Assembly (NCBI RefSeq): GCF_013031405.1
Contig: NZ_WPZY01000010.1
Span: forward strand, 1 to 64,000
Source: Ruegeria sp. HKCCD8929
GTDB lineage: Bacteria > Pseudomonadota > Alphaproteobacteria > Rhodobacterales > Rhodobacteraceae
Direction of reading: 5' to 3'
Length of the DNA: 64,000 bases
Shown here piece by piece: positions 50,608-59,698 of the stretch; position 1 is the stretch's first letter; every line of letters starts with the position of its first letter. Made by a program: the position numbers and the translations under genes. The notes beneath the pieces were generated by a model, which was given only the letters and a program-made list of their open reading frames with translations, was not told the DNA's origin and did not search any database.

Positions 50608-53600
50608 TTAGGCCACCATCGCCTCGGCTTTCTTGAGGTCGACCGAGACCAGTTGGCTGACGCCCTGTTCCTGCATGGTCACGCCGAACAGCCGATCCAT
50701 CCGCGCCATCGTCACCGCGTGGTGAGTGATGATCAGGAAGCGGGTGTCGGTCTGGCGGCACATCTCGTCCAGCAGGTCGCAGAACCGGGTCACGTTGGCG
50801 TCATCGAGCGGCGCGTCTACCTCGTCCAGCACACAGATCGGTGCCGGATTGGCCAGGAACACAGCAAAGATCAGCGCCATGGCGGTCAGGGTCTGCTCGC
50901 CGCCCGACAGCAGGCTGAGGGTCGAGAGCTTCTTGCCCGGTGGCTGGCACATGATCTCCAGCCCCGCATCCAGCGGGTCGTCGCTTTCGACCATGACCAG
51001 ATTGGCCTCCCCGCCGCCGAAGAGGTGCTTGAACAGCATGGCGAAGTTCGAATTCACCTGCTCGAATGCGGTCAGCAGCCGCTCACGCCCTTCGCGGTTG
51101 AGGCTGGCGATGCCGCTGCGCAGAGCCTTCACCGCTTCTTCCAGGTCGGCCTTTTCCGAGCTCAGCGCATCGAATTCTTCCTGCACCTCGCGCGAATCCT
51201 CTTCGGCGCGCAGGTTGACGGCGCCCATCGCGTCGCGCTGGCGTTTGTGCCGGTTGACCTCGGCCTCCAGCGCATCGGCGGCGGGCATCCGGTCGGGATC
51301 CACGTCGAGCTGGTTCAGGAGTTGGTTGGGCGTAAGCTGCTGATCTTCGGCGATCCGTTCGGCGGCAGCCACCACGCTTTCGCGGGCCGCTTCGGTGCGC
51401 GCCTCGGCGGCAGCACGCGCCTCGCGCGCCTCTGAGGCCACGCGCTCGGCTTCCCGCTCAGCGAGAATAGCCGCGCGCTGCCCGGTCTCGGCCTCGGCCA
51501 GATGGTCGGCGGCCTCGGCGCGGCGGGCCTCGGCGGCCTCGACCTGTTCGTTCAGCTCCTCGCGGGACTCAGCAATCTCGCCCGGCACTGCCATCGCTTC
51601 GGTCAGTTCCTCCTGCGAGGATGCCTTGCGCTCGGCCAGTTCCGAGATCCGCTTGCCTGCGGTTTCAAGCCGGTGCCGCCAGCCGCTCAGATCCTTGGTT
51701 ACCTCCTGCGAGCGGCGGGTCCGCGCCTCGCCCTCGCGCCGCAACTCGTCATGGGACGAACGGTGGGTCAGCATGGTGATCCGCGCCGCCTCGACGGTTT
51801 GCTTGATGTCCTCGGCCTGCGCGCGGGCATTGTCGAGATCGCCAAGGCCGGCCAGTGCGCCCTCGGCCTCGCGCAGCTGCACTCGGGCGGCCATGGCGTC
51901 TTCCTTGTGGCGCTCGACCGCCAAGGACAAGGTTTCCAGCCTGCCCTGCGCCAAGTTACGATCCGCCTCGGCCCGGCTGAGTGCGCGCGCAGTCTCGGCC
52001 ACGCTCTGATCGGCGGCACGGCGGGCCTCGCGGGCGCGTCGGTCGGCTCCGGTCACATCCGCAAGCTGCTGCGACAGCGCCTCATGCGCGGCGCGGGCGC
52101 CGTCGGCCTGCGCTTCGGCCTGCGCCAGTTCCTGCTTGAGCGCCTCAAGCCGGTTGAGCTGTTCCAGCCGCAGCGCGGCGGCGCTCGGCGCGTCCTCGGC
52201 CCAGGCGCGGAACCCGTCCCAGCGCCAGAGATCACCGGACCGCGACACCAGCCGCTGCCCCGGTTCCAACTGCGCCTGCAAGCGCGCGCCATCATCCGCC
52301 TCGACCACGCCGATCTGGGCGATCCGGCGGCTCAGGCGGTCAGGACCCGACACATGCAGCGCCAGCGGGTTCGCGCCCTCGGGCAAGGGTTGATCCGCGT
52401 CATAGCCAGGCACCTGTATCCAGCCCGAGGGGCCATCCCCTTCGACCAGCGGCGCCCGCAGATCATCGGCCAGCGCGGCGCCCAGTGCCTTTTCAAAGCC
52501 CGGCTCGACCCGCATCAGATCCAGCACCTGCCCGCCCTCGGCGGTGTCGCGCTCGACCAGCTTGGCCAGCGCCGTCGTCTCGGCGCGGAGCGCGCCCAAC
52601 TCGCCCTCGGCCTCCGAGCGCTGTGCCCGCGCCTCGGCCTCGCGCGCCTGCGTATCGTTGCGCAGCTCGTCGGCGGCGGCCAGCGCCTCTTCGGCGGCTT
52701 CGGCGGCTTCGCGGGCCTCTTCCTCGGCCTCCTGCGCCACCTCGAACGCCTCGCCCGCACGGGTCACGGTGCTGCGGGCCTCGTCCACGGCGGTGCGGGC
52801 CTTTTCCTCTTCACCCTCGGACCGGGCCAGCGTCTTGCGGTTGTCTTCGACCAGACGCTGCGCCGACTGGTGCCGGGCGACCAGCCGCGCCACATCCTCG
52901 GTGACCTGCGACAGGTGCTCTTCACGGTCGCGCAGCACCCCAGCCGCGTCATGGGAGATCTCGGCGGCCTCGGCCAGCCGGTCGTCATGGCCTTCGGCGG
53001 CCTTGGCCAGCTCGCGCGCCTCCCATTCCAGCCGCTCGATGGTCTCGCCGGCGTCCCGGTTCAGCCCGGTCTCGCGGTCGATATCGCGGCCCAGCTGTTC
53101 GATCCGGGCCGTGAGCGTGGTGATGGTCTGGCGCGCGCGCGCCTCCTGATCGTCGAGCGCATCGCGCTGCACCTGCAGGCGCTGCAGCACCGCTGCCGCA
53201 ATGGCCTCTTCCTCACGCAGCGGTGGCAGGGTTTCGTCCGCCTTGATACGCAGCGCCTCGGCCTGACGCGCCTCGGCCTCGGCGCGGGAGGCTTCGGTGA
53301 TGCGCTCGCGCAGCTTGTCCTCGGCCAGCTGGCGGGCCATGTCGGCCTCTTTCCAGCGGCGGTAGAGCAGCATGCCTTCGGCCTGCCGCAGTTGTTCGCC
53401 GATCTCGCGATAGCGTGCCGCCTGACGGGCCTGCCGGGCCAGTTGCGCCAGTTGCGCACCCAGCTGTTCCAGCACGTCATCGACGCGGGTCAGGTTGGTT
53501 TCGGTGCCCTTGAGTTTCAGTTCGGCCTCGTGCCGCCGCTGATAGAGGCCCGAGATCCCCGCCGCCTCTTCCAGAATACGGCGGCGCGCCTTGGGTTTGG

Positions 53601-54063
53601 CGTTGATCAGTTCGGCAATCTGCCCCTGCCGCACCAGCGCCGGGGAATGCGCCCCGGTCGAGGCGTCGGCAAACAGCATCTGGATGTCGCGGGCCCGCAC
53701 ATCCTTGCCGTTGGTCTTGTAGGCGCTGCCCACGTCGCGGGTGATCCGCCGCACGATCTCCAACGTGTCGCTTTCGTTGAAGCCCGAGGGCGCCAGCCGC
53801 TCGGAATTGTCCAGGGTCAGCGCCACTTCGGCAAAGTTGCGGGCGGGCCGGGTGGCGGCGCCGGCAAAGATCACATCCTCCATCCCGCCGCCGCGCATCG
53901 CCTTGGGACGGTTTTCACCCATCACCCAGCGCAAGGCCTCCAGCAGGTTGGACTTGCCGCAGCCATTCGGACCCACCACACCAGTCAGCCCGTCCGCGAT
54001 GATAAGGTCGGTCGGGTCAACGAAGCTTTTGAAGCCGGTCAGTCTGAGCTTGCTAAAGCGCAA
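50608..54063 (-). CDS. smc: Chromosome segregation protein SMC
   Basis: An 1151-residue SMC ATPase that extrudes and organises chromosome loops with ScpAB. Walker A is GPNGCGKSNLLEALRWVMGE (about 33-52). Long coiled coils rich in Glu/Ala/Arg flank a hinge near residues 500-640 (LVERDTAEGGQVLDLMRVEPGFEKALGAALADDL). The C-terminal head has the ABC signature LSLLSGGEQTL and Walker B CVLDEVDAPLDDANV. The start must be TTG at 54063: an in-frame stop lies two codons upstream and the next residues already match the family N-terminus. The ribosome site is weak, suggesting low expression. Confidence 0.97.
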   Translation of the reverse strand: MRFSKLRLTGFKSFVDPTDLIIADGLTGVVGPNGCGKSNLLEALRWVMGENRPKAMRGGGMEDVIFAGAATRPARNFAEVALTLDNSERLAPSGFNESDTLEIVRRITRDVGSAYKTNGKDVRARDIQMLFADASTGAHSPALVRQGQIAELINAKPKARRRILEEAAGISGLYQRRHEAELKLKGTETNLTRVDDVLEQLGAQLAQLARQARQAARYREIGEQLRQAEGMLLYRRWKEADMARQLAEDKLRERITEASRAEAEARQAEALRIKADETLPPLREEEAIAAAVLQRLQVQRDALDDQEARARQTITTLTARIEQLGRDIDRETGLNRDAGETIERLEWEARELAKAAEGHDDRLAEAAEISHDAAGVLRDREEHLSQVTEDVARLVARHQSAQRLVEDNRKTLARSEGEEEKARTAVDEARSTVTRAGEAFEVAQEAEEEAREAAEAAEEALAAADELRNDTQAREAEARAQRSEAEGELGALRAETTALAKLVERDTAEGGQVLDLMRVEPGFEKALGAALADDLRAPLVEGDGPSGWIQVPGYDADQPLPEGANPLALHVSGPDRLSRRIAQIGVVEADDGARLQAQLEPGQRLVSRSGDLWRWDGFRAWAEDAPSAAALRLEQLNRLEALKQELAQAEAQADGARAAHEALSQQLADVTGADRRAREARRAADQSVAETARALSRAEADRNLAQGRLETLSLAVERHKEDAMAARVQLREAEGALAGLGDLDNARAQAEDIKQTVEAARITMLTHRSSHDELRREGEARTRRSQEVTKDLSGWRHRLETAGKRISELAERKASSQEELTEAMAVPGEIAESREELNEQVEAAEARRAEAADHLAEAETGQRAAILAEREAERVASEAREARAAAEARTEAARESVVAAAERIAEDQQLTPNQLLNQLDVDPDRMPAADALEAEVNRHKRQRDAMGAVNLRAEEDSREVQEEFDALSSEKADLEEAVKALRSGIASLNREGRERLLTAFEQVNSNFAMLFKHLFGGGEANLVMVESDDPLDAGLEIMCQPPGKKLSTLSLLSGGEQTLTAMALIFAVFLANPAPICVLDEVDAPLDDANVTRFCDLLDEMCRQTDTRFLIITHHAVTMARMDRLFGVTMQEQGVSQLVSVDLKKAEAMVA

Positions 54064-54158
54064 TGGTGGTTATCCATGATTCCTGTGATCTAGGAGTCTG
54101 CGCAATGGAACGGGTCGGAGTCAACGGATACCCGCAGGATATGGCCGATTGAGGCGAC

Positions 54159-54167
54159 TTATCCACA
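54159..54167 (+). promoter_or_regulatory. Consensus DnaA box upstream of smc
   Basis: TTATCCACA is a perfect DnaA-box 9-mer; a 7/9 match, TTATCCATG, lies at 54070-54078. Both are in the gap before smc. They could allow DnaA or its competitors to influence smc or the flanking lipoprotein gene; chance is possible. Confidence 0.4.
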
Positions 54168-54202
54168 ATACCTTGCCGCTTTCACTATTGGATCGCGGGT
54201 GA

Positions 54203-54610
54203 TCAGTAAGGGTAACACTCAAATTCGGCGTAGTTCGGGCCCGGCCCTTCGTTCACCCAGGCCGAGTTTTCAATGCAGTCATAGCGGGGGGTGGCGATGG
54301 CGGTTTTCAGCAGCCATTCGCCCGCCTCGCGGTCGCAGCCCAGAACCCCGGTGGTGACGGCTGCATCGCCCAGAACCTCGATCACCTCGCAACCCGAAAC
54401 CTGCGCCATGGCGACCCCGGCCCGCTCTCGAATAGGTCCCAGACGTGGGGCGTATTGCATGTTTATCCGGATCGCCTCGGCCAGATTGCCGCGCACACGG
54501 ACGTCGAAGATGCTGTCCTCGACCTTGACCCGCGTTGCGGGCACCCCGCGGAAATGCGGGGTTACCGTGGCACATGCGGCCAGCAGGAAAAGGGGCAACC
54601 AGCGGAACAT
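54203..54610 (-). CDS. Predicted lipoprotein, unknown function
   Basis: A 135-residue protein with a short signal and lipobox LLAAC (Cys13). The mature part has VPATRVKVEDSIFDVRVRGNLAEAIRINMQYAPRLGPIRERAGVAMAQVSGCEV, cysteines that may pair (GCEV, LGCD, YDCIE, FECYPY) and ends FECYPY. No family name recognised; it seems a roseobacter-type conserved exported protein. The open frame continues upstream into the aminotransferase region but without similarity. Same strand as smc, about 140 bases away from it. Confidence 0.75.
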   Translation of the reverse strand: MFRWLPLFLLAACATVTPHFRGVPATRVKVEDSIFDVRVRGNLAEAIRINMQYAPRLGPIRERAGVAMAQVSGCEVIEVLGDAAVTTGVLGCDREAGEWLLKTAIATPRYDCIENSAWVNEGPGPNYAEFECYPY

Positions 54611-54633
54611 GCGCCAGCACTGACAGGAATTGG

Positions 54634-55857
54634 TTAACAGACCCTTTCCGGCTGCTGCGACCGCAGCAACTCGCCCAGCCGCCGGATGCCGTCCTCGATC
54701 ACCGCCTCGTCGGTGCAGGAAAAGCTCAGCCGCAGCGTGTTGGCACCGGAGCCGTCGGCAAAGAAGGCCTGTCCGGGCACGAAGGCGACCCGGACCGTGT
54801 CCAGCGAGCGCTCCAGCAAGGCGCCACCGTCCATCCCCGGCGGCAGGATGAGCCAGACGAACATGCCACCCTCGGGCCGGGTCCACTGCACACCCTCGGG
54901 CATGTGCCGGGACAGCGCCGCCAGCATCGCGTCGCGCCGCCGCTGATAGACGGCGCGGAGCTTGGGGATATGGGTGTCGAAGCTGCGCTCGGCCACACGC
55001 GCAATCGCCATCTGATTGATGGTCGAGGAATGCAGGTCGGCGGCCTGCTTCAGCAGTACCATCTGCGCGATGATCGGTTGTGCGGCCACCACCCAGCCGA
55101 CGCGCAGACCCGGGGACAGGGTTTTCGAGAAGCTGCCACAGTAAACCGTGCGGCAGGCCTCGACGGAGCCCTTGCGTGCGATTTCGAGCGACAGGATCGG
55201 CGGCACCGCCTCACCGTCGTAGCGCAGAGCCTGATAAGCGGCGTCCTCGATCACCGCGCAATCCAGCTCCTCGGCCAAATCCAGCAGCGCCTCGCGCCCG
55301 CGCCTGTCCACCGTCTCGCCGGTCGGGTTGGCGAAATCAGCGGAGAGATAGGCGAACTTGACCCGCCCGCTGATCGCCGCAGCGTCCGCGTAATCCGCCG
55401 CCGGGCGGTTGCCGTTGATGCTGAGTTGATCGTAGCGCGGCTCGTAGGCGTTGAACGCCGCCAGCGCGCCCAGATAGGTGGGCCAGCCGACCAGCGCGGT
55501 GTCGCCGGGCGACAGGAACAGCTTGCCCAGATAATCCAGCGCCTGTTGCGAGCCCGAGGTGATCAGCACGTTCTCGACCCCGCACGCGATCCCGATCCCG
55601 GCCATCTGGTCCACGATCCATCGGCGCAGGGGCAGATACCCCTCGCTCACCGAATATTGCAGCGCCTGCGCCTGGTGCGAGGGCTCAAGGGCGGCGGCAA
55701 ACGCCTCGGCAAACTCATCCGCCGGAAACAACGCCGGGTCCGGGATGCCGCCGGCGAAGGAGATGATGCCGGGCTGGTCCAGCAGCTTGAGCAACTCGCG
55801 AATCTCGGAGGCTTTCATCCGGGATGCGCGGGTGGCGAATATCTGGTCCAGCGACAT
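54634..55857 (-). CDS. PLP-dependent aminotransferase (class I/II, LysN/2-aminoadipate type)
   Basis: A 407-residue fold-type I aminotransferase. Motifs include ISFAGGIPDPALFPADEF, LQYSVSEGYLPLRRWIVDQM, LITSGSQQALDYLGKLF, ANPTGETVDRRGREALL and the PLP Lys in GSFSKTLSPGLRVGW. The overall style matches the MocR-like aminotransferase domain group (2-aminoadipate/kynurenine type) but without a HTH. GGAGGA precedes the ATG at 55857. It is divergent from a FadR-type regulator, which may control it. The substrate is unknown. Confidence 0.88.
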   Translation of the reverse strand: MSLDQIFATRASRMKASEIRELLKLLDQPGIISFAGGIPDPALFPADEFAEAFAAALEPSHQAQALQYSVSEGYLPLRRWIVDQMAGIGIACGVENVLITSGSQQALDYLGKLFLSPGDTALVGWPTYLGALAAFNAYEPRYDQLSINGNRPAADYADAAAISGRVKFAYLSADFANPTGETVDRRGREALLDLAEELDCAVIEDAAYQALRYDGEAVPPILSLEIARKGSVEACRTVYCGSFSKTLSPGLRVGWVVAAQPIIAQMVLLKQAADLHSSTINQMAIARVAERSFDTHIPKLRAVYQRRRDAMLAALSRHMPEGVQWTRPEGGMFVWLILPPGMDGGALLERSLDTVRVAFVPGQAFFADGSGANTLRLSFSCTDEAVIEDGIRRLGELLRSQQPERVC

Positions 55858-55980
55858 GGGGTCCTCCTCGGGCCTGTGACCGGGGGAGCCTATTGTGGAG
55901 CGCATTAAAGTCAACAATGCTGACCTAATGTTACAGCGCTTGTGATCGTGTGCCCAGAGCTTGCGGCTGCCGCGCTTACG

Positions 55981-55999
55981 TGGTCATATGTTTTGACCA
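55981..55999. promoter_or_regulatory. Candidate operator of the FadR-type regulator
   Basis: TGGTCA-N7-TGACCA, perfect 6-base arms, ending 17 bases before the regulator ATG. FadR/GntR regulators commonly bind TGGTC/GACCA palindromes, so autoregulation and control of the divergent aminotransferase are likely. Confidence 0.6.
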
Positions 56000-56016
56000 A
56001 TCTGAATGAGCGCAGG

Positions 56017-56787
56017 ATGCCCTTCCAGAAAGTCCAATCCGAGAAGCTCTCGACCGCCGTTGTCCGCCAGATCGAGGAACTGATCCTGCGCGGTATCCTG
56101 CGGCCGGGTGAGCGGTTGCCGTCCGAGCGGGAACTGTCCGAACGGCTGGGCGTGTCGCGCCCGTCGCTGCGGGACGCGATTGCCGAGTTGCAGGAACAGG
56201 GGCTGCTGACCGCCAAGGCGGGGTCCGGCATCTTTGTGGCCGAGGTGCTGGGGTCGGCATTTTCCCCGGCCCTGATTCGGTTGTTCGGCACCCATGACGA
56301 GGCGGTGTTCGATTACCTGTCGTTCCGGCGCGACATGGAGGGGCTGGCCGCCGAACGCGCCGCGCGGCTGGGGTCGGACAGCGATCTGAAGGTGATCCAG
56401 ACGATCTATGACAAGATGGAGACGGCCCACAGCCGCCGCGCCGCCGATGACGAGGCGCAACTGGATGCGCAGTTCCACATGGCGATCATCGAGGCCAGCC
56501 ACAACGTGGTGATGCTGCACATGATGCGGTCGATGTTCGAGCTGCTGCGGCAGGGCGTGTTCTATAACCGCCGGATCATGTTCCACCAGCGCACCACCCG
56601 CACCGCCATCCTGGACCAGCACCGGGCGATCAACACGGCCCTTCAGGAACGTAACCCCGACGGCGCCCGCGCCGCTGTCGAGGCGCATCTGAGCTATGTA
56701 AAGCAGTGTCTAGCCGACCAGCAGAAAGCCGAGCGCAACGAGGCCATCGCCCGGCAGCGGCTGGAGCATGAAACCGGTCAGGGCTGA
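56017..56787 (+). CDS. FadR-subfamily GntR transcription regulator
   Basis: A 256-residue regulator. The N-terminal winged helix (about 8-70) shows AVVRQIEELILRGILRPGERLPSERELSERLGVSRPSLRDAIAELQEQGLL, the GntR signature. The C-terminal FCD ligand domain follows (RRDMEGLAAERAA, DAQFHMAIIEASHN, DQHRAINTALQERNPDGARAAVEAHL) with the usual metal-binding Asp/His residues. Members sense organic acids such as pyruvate or lactate. The ATG at 56017 was chosen for its family-like start; the frame opens at 55942. A TGGTC operator-like palindrome lies just upstream. Confidence 0.9.
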   Translation: MPFQKVQSEKLSTAVVRQIEELILRGILRPGERLPSERELSERLGVSRPSLRDAIAELQEQGLLTAKAGSGIFVAEVLGSAFSPALIRLFGTHDEAVFDYLSFRRDMEGLAAERAARLGSDSDLKVIQTIYDKMETAHSRRAADDEAQLDAQFHMAIIEASHNVVMLHMMRSMFELLRQGVFYNRRIMFHQRTTRTAILDQHRAINTALQERNPDGARAAVEAHLSYVKQCLADQQKAERNEAIARQRLEHETGQG

Positions 56788-56790
56788 CGA

Positions 56791-57573
56791 TCAGGAGTCG
56801 CGTTGTGCAGCGAGCACGCGCTGCTTCATTGCAGCGTAATCCTGTTCAGCAAGGCTGGCCTTGCGGGCCTTTCTTTCCAGCCTGCGACGGGTCCATCCGC
56901 CGGGCCAACTCAGGTCTGACAGGGTGGTAAAGGCGTAGACGTCCCCTTTGAGATGCACTTTGCGCATCCCCAACTCATGCGCCATGAAGTCCAGGCACTG
57001 TTCAGAGAAAAAGCTGATGTGCTGGCCGGTTTCAAAGGCCCAGTACCACCAGTCCGGACCGGGGATGTCGCCGGGGTCGAAACAGGTGGCCGAGAAAAAC
57101 AGCGTCTCATAACCGAACTGCGCGCGTGCGGTTTTCAGATGCCCCAGCGGATCCGGCAAATGTTCCAGAACCTCGAAGGCGGCTGCAACCTCATATGGGC
57201 CTTCGTCAGCTTCGAACCCGCGCGCCAGCAGGTTGTCCGCAAAGGGGTCCGACCAGTGGAAGTCGATTCCGACGTCCCGCAGGCCGCGTACCAGCAGGCC
57301 GTAGCCCGCACCCAGATCGATCCCCCGCGCCTGGGCCAGTCCGTTGGCGCGCATCGCCATGGAGACAATACGGATGTTGTTCAGGTTGCGCGCCAGAATC
57401 CCTGTGTCGGTCAGTGCAATCGCATCGCTATAGGCCTCATCCAGCCAGTGGGGCGCGTCGACCCAGATGTAGCCGCAGCTTTCATCCAGGTAGTACGCGG
57501 CGTTGTGACGGCCTATGACCTTGTGCTCGAACAGAAGTCTTCCTGCCTGACCGGTCAGCGGGGACTGGGACAT
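56791..57573 (-). CDS. SAM-dependent methyltransferase
   Basis: A 260-residue class I methyltransferase. Motif I is ARGIDLGAGYGLLVRGLRD, motif II DFHWSDPFAD, and FEVLEHLPDPLGHLKTARAQ is the later conserved segment, as in Methyltransf_23-like proteins. The C-terminus has a predicted basic tail (WTRRRLERKARKASL). It begins 3 bases after the glycosyltransferase stop, so the two form one operon, and it converges on the FadR-type gene. It may modify a sugar or lipid made with the neighbouring transferase. Confidence 0.82.
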   Translation of the reverse strand: MSQSPLTGQAGRLLFEHKVIGRHNAAYYLDESCGYIWVDAPHWLDEAYSDAIALTDTGILARNLNNIRIVSMAMRANGLAQARGIDLGAGYGLLVRGLRDVGIDFHWSDPFADNLLARGFEADEGPYEVAAAFEVLEHLPDPLGHLKTARAQFGYETLFFSATCFDPGDIPGPDWWYWAFETGQHISFFSEQCLDFMAHELGMRKVHLKGDVYAFTTLSDLSWPGGWTRRRLERKARKASLAEQDYAAMKQRVLAAQRDS

Positions 57574-57576
57574 TTC

Positions 57577-58425
57577 TCATCCTATCGACGTCGATTCACC
57601 ATACAGATGCTTTGGCAGCGGTGCACCGCCGGCCACTCCCAGATGCTCAGAGGGGGCGAGCGTCGTCAATCCCGGATCGATGAACAGCCTGGCCCCACCC
57701 GCGCGCATCTGCCTGTGCAAAAGAACATGTTCACAGACGCGACTGCCGTCGTCGTCCTTGCTGGAATATCTCAACCCGTCCAGAGAGCTGGTTCGATAGA
57801 GGCCCAGGCCGGCAAAGGCGCTTTTTACCGGTATCAGCGGGGCATCCGTCGGGATGTGATACTGGCGATCATAGATGAGCCTTTGCAGCAAATTCTGCCG
57901 CCAGCGTTTCCGAAAGAAGAGCGGCTTGCTCTCCGAATGGATGCGCTGCCAGACATCTTCGTCACACCATCCTTCGCAGCGCAGGGCGTACAGGTCGTAA
58001 TAGGACGGCTGCGGGTTTCCAAACACGGCGTCCCAATGCGGAACCCGGCGCGACATCGCGCCAAGGACAGCCTGGCTGTTCAACGCCGTGTTGGGGCCGT
58101 CGAGGTCCAGGATCAGCGTCATTGGGTAAAGAGGCCCAGTAGCGAACAGGTGTCCCAGCACTTCGTTTCGCGCGTGGCATATGCGGTCCACCCGGTCGGG
58201 ACAGGTCGCGGACAACCCATCCATCGTCAGAACATCGACGCCGTTTGATCCGGCCGCGAAATCACCAAGGATCCGATCCGTGTCATCGGTGTTGTCGTTT
58301 GTCGCGATGATCACGCGGCTCTCGGCAAGCTCTTGGCGTAGCCGCTCGATGCAACCGAGGGACTCGGCCAAAGCCGTGCCGCCGTTACGGACCACGCCTA
58401 AGATATTGAGAGATTGGGATGGCAT
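57577..58425 (-). CDS. Glycosyltransferase of the GT-A type (mannosyltransferase-like)
   Basis: A 282-residue protein with SRVIIATNDNTDDTDRILGDF, DRVDRICHARNEVLGHLF and TLILDLDG, an order reminiscent of the cryptococcal CMT1-type mannosyltransferases and other GT-A enzymes; DLDG would be the DxD metal/nucleotide-sugar motif. The middle, WRQNLLQRLIYDRQYHIPTDAPLIPVKSAFAGLGLYRTSSL, carries the likely acceptor loop, and DDGSRVCEHVLLHRQM follows. The family assignment is a recollection and not certain. It is co-transcribed with the methyltransferase and its start is close to the ATP synthase terminator. Confidence 0.65.
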   Translation of the reverse strand: MPSQSLNILGVVRNGGTALAESLGCIERLRQELAESRVIIATNDNTDDTDRILGDFAAGSNGVDVLTMDGLSATCPDRVDRICHARNEVLGHLFATGPLYPMTLILDLDGPNTALNSQAVLGAMSRRVPHWDAVFGNPQPSYYDLYALRCEGWCDEDVWQRIHSESKPLFFRKRWRQNLLQRLIYDRQYHIPTDAPLIPVKSAFAGLGLYRTSSLDGLRYSSKDDDGSRVCEHVLLHRQMRAGGARLFIDPGLTTLAPSEHLGVAGGAPLPKHLYGESTSIG

Positions 58426-58465
58426 GTCTTGCCTGCCGGGGATCGGGATGGGCCGGATGGCATCC

Positions 58466-58492
58466 GAAAAAGAAACGGCCCGCAGGCCGTTT
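58466..58492 (-). terminator. Intrinsic terminator of the F0 operon
   Basis: AAACGGCC/GGCCGTTT with a 4-base loop; on the minus strand it is followed by CTTTTTC. It lies just after the atpF stop. Confidence 0.9.
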
Positions 58493-58500
58493 CCGATTGA

Positions 58501-59061
58501 TCAGTGCAGCTTGGCGTCCACGTCGGCGATGGCCGCGTCGATCAGCTGGTTGGCCTGGGTGGCGGTCATCTGCTTGGCCAGAACCGCTTTCGCGGCGGCA
58601 ACGGCAACCGAGATCGCCTGATCGCGCACTTCTTTCACCGCCGAAGCCTCGGCCGATGCGATCTGGTCCTGGGCCGCTGCCAAACGGCGGGCGATCGAGG
58701 TCTCCAGATCCGCCTTGGCCTGCTCGGCGGCCAGTCCGGCATCTTCCTTGGCGGCAGCGACGATGGCGCTGGCCTGTTCCTGCACTTCGCGCTGCTTGCG
58801 TTCATACGAGGCCAGCAGGGTCTGTGCCTCTTCGCGCAGGGCGCGGGCCTCGTCCAGTTCGGACTGGATGCCCTCGGCCCGCTTGTCCAGGGCGCCGCCG
58901 ATCAGGCCGGGCACCTTGAAGTAGAAGAGCACCGCGATGAACACGATGAACCCCAGCAGCACGACAAAGTCGGTGTTGCCCAGCGAGAAGAACGGGCCGC
59001 TTGCGGCCAGTGCCGGGCTGGCGGTGCCTGCGGTCAGGATAAGGGCGAGAATATTGCGCAT
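58501..59061 (-). CDS. atpF: ATP synthase F0, subunit b
   Basis: A 186-residue peripheral-stalk subunit. One N-terminal membrane helix (about 30-50, [19 protein letters not shown]) is followed by a long Ala/Glu/Gln-rich coiled coil that reaches the F1 head. An additional N-terminal stretch with a signal-like segment ([19 protein letters not shown]) is common in this group. It follows b' by 5 bases and ends the F0 operon. Confidence 0.95.
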   Translation of the reverse strand: MRNILALILTAGTASPALAASGPFFSLGNTDFVVLLGFIVFIAVLFYFKVPGLIGGALDKRAEGIQSELDEARALREEAQTLLASYERKQREVQEQASAIVAAAKEDAGLAAEQAKADLETSIARRLAAAQDQIASAEASAVKEVRDQAISVAVAAAKAVLAKQMTATQANQLIDAAIADVDAKLH

Positions 59062-59066
59062 GTCGC

Positions 59067-59612
59067 TTATCCTTTCATCCGGGCGTCAACGGCGCCTGCA
59101 ACGGCGTCGGCATCGGCCTGACCGCCCAGCGCGGTGACGAGTTCGGCCGCCGTGTCCTTGGCAACCACCTGAATGCTGTCCAGCGCGCCGGCACGGATCT
59201 CGGCAATCGCCTGTTCCGATTCAGCGGCTTTGGCAGCGATTTCCGCGTCCGCCTTGGCGATGGCGTCGTCCAGATCGGCCTGGATTTCCGCACGGGCCTC
59301 GGCCGCGATACGCTGCGCTTCGGCACGGGCATCGGCCAGCGCCTTGTTATAGGCTTCCTCGGCCTCGACCGCCTTGGCCTTCAGGTCTTCGGCTGCGGCG
59401 AGGTCGTTGGTAATGGTCCCTGTCCGTTCGGCCAGGATCGCCGCGATGCGGGGCAGAGCCACGCGCGACAGGACCAGAAAGACGACGACCAGTGTAACGA
59501 CGAGCCAGAAGATCTGGTTCGGGAACCAGTCGAAGCAAAGCTGCGGCATCCCGATGGCTGAGCCATGGGAGTCGACGCAGGTACTTACTGCTCCGGTTGT
59601 TTCAGTCGCCAT
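59067..59612 (-). CDS. atpF': ATP synthase F0, subunit b'
   Basis: A 181-residue second b-type stalk subunit, as in photosynthetic and other alphaproteobacteria where b and b' form a heterodimer. The membrane helix is [19 protein letters not shown], then a coiled-coil region rich in Ala/Glu. The N-terminus has about 28 extra residues (with two cysteines) before the helix; the function of that tail is unknown. It lies between atpE and atpF. Confidence 0.95.
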   Translation of the reverse strand: MATETTGAVSTCVDSHGSAIGMPQLCFDWFPNQIFWLVVTLVVVFLVLSRVALPRIAAILAERTGTITNDLAAAEDLKAKAVEAEEAYNKALADARAEAQRIAAEARAEIQADLDDAIAKADAEIAAKAAESEQAIAEIRAGALDSIQVVAKDTAAELVTALGGQADADAVAGAVDARMKG

Positions 59613-59698
59613 GATGTCCTCCGTCGGAACGTTGTCTTTACAACAGGTGGGCCGCTATGGCCTGGGCCCACCTGCGCGTAAGGATCAGGTTCCGCAGA

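Noticed and set aside
51502..54093. 863-codon open frame antisense to smc
   Set aside because: It is a GC-rich shadow of the SMC coding sequence; composition is His/Arg/Gln/Leu-rich with no family motif or ribosome site.
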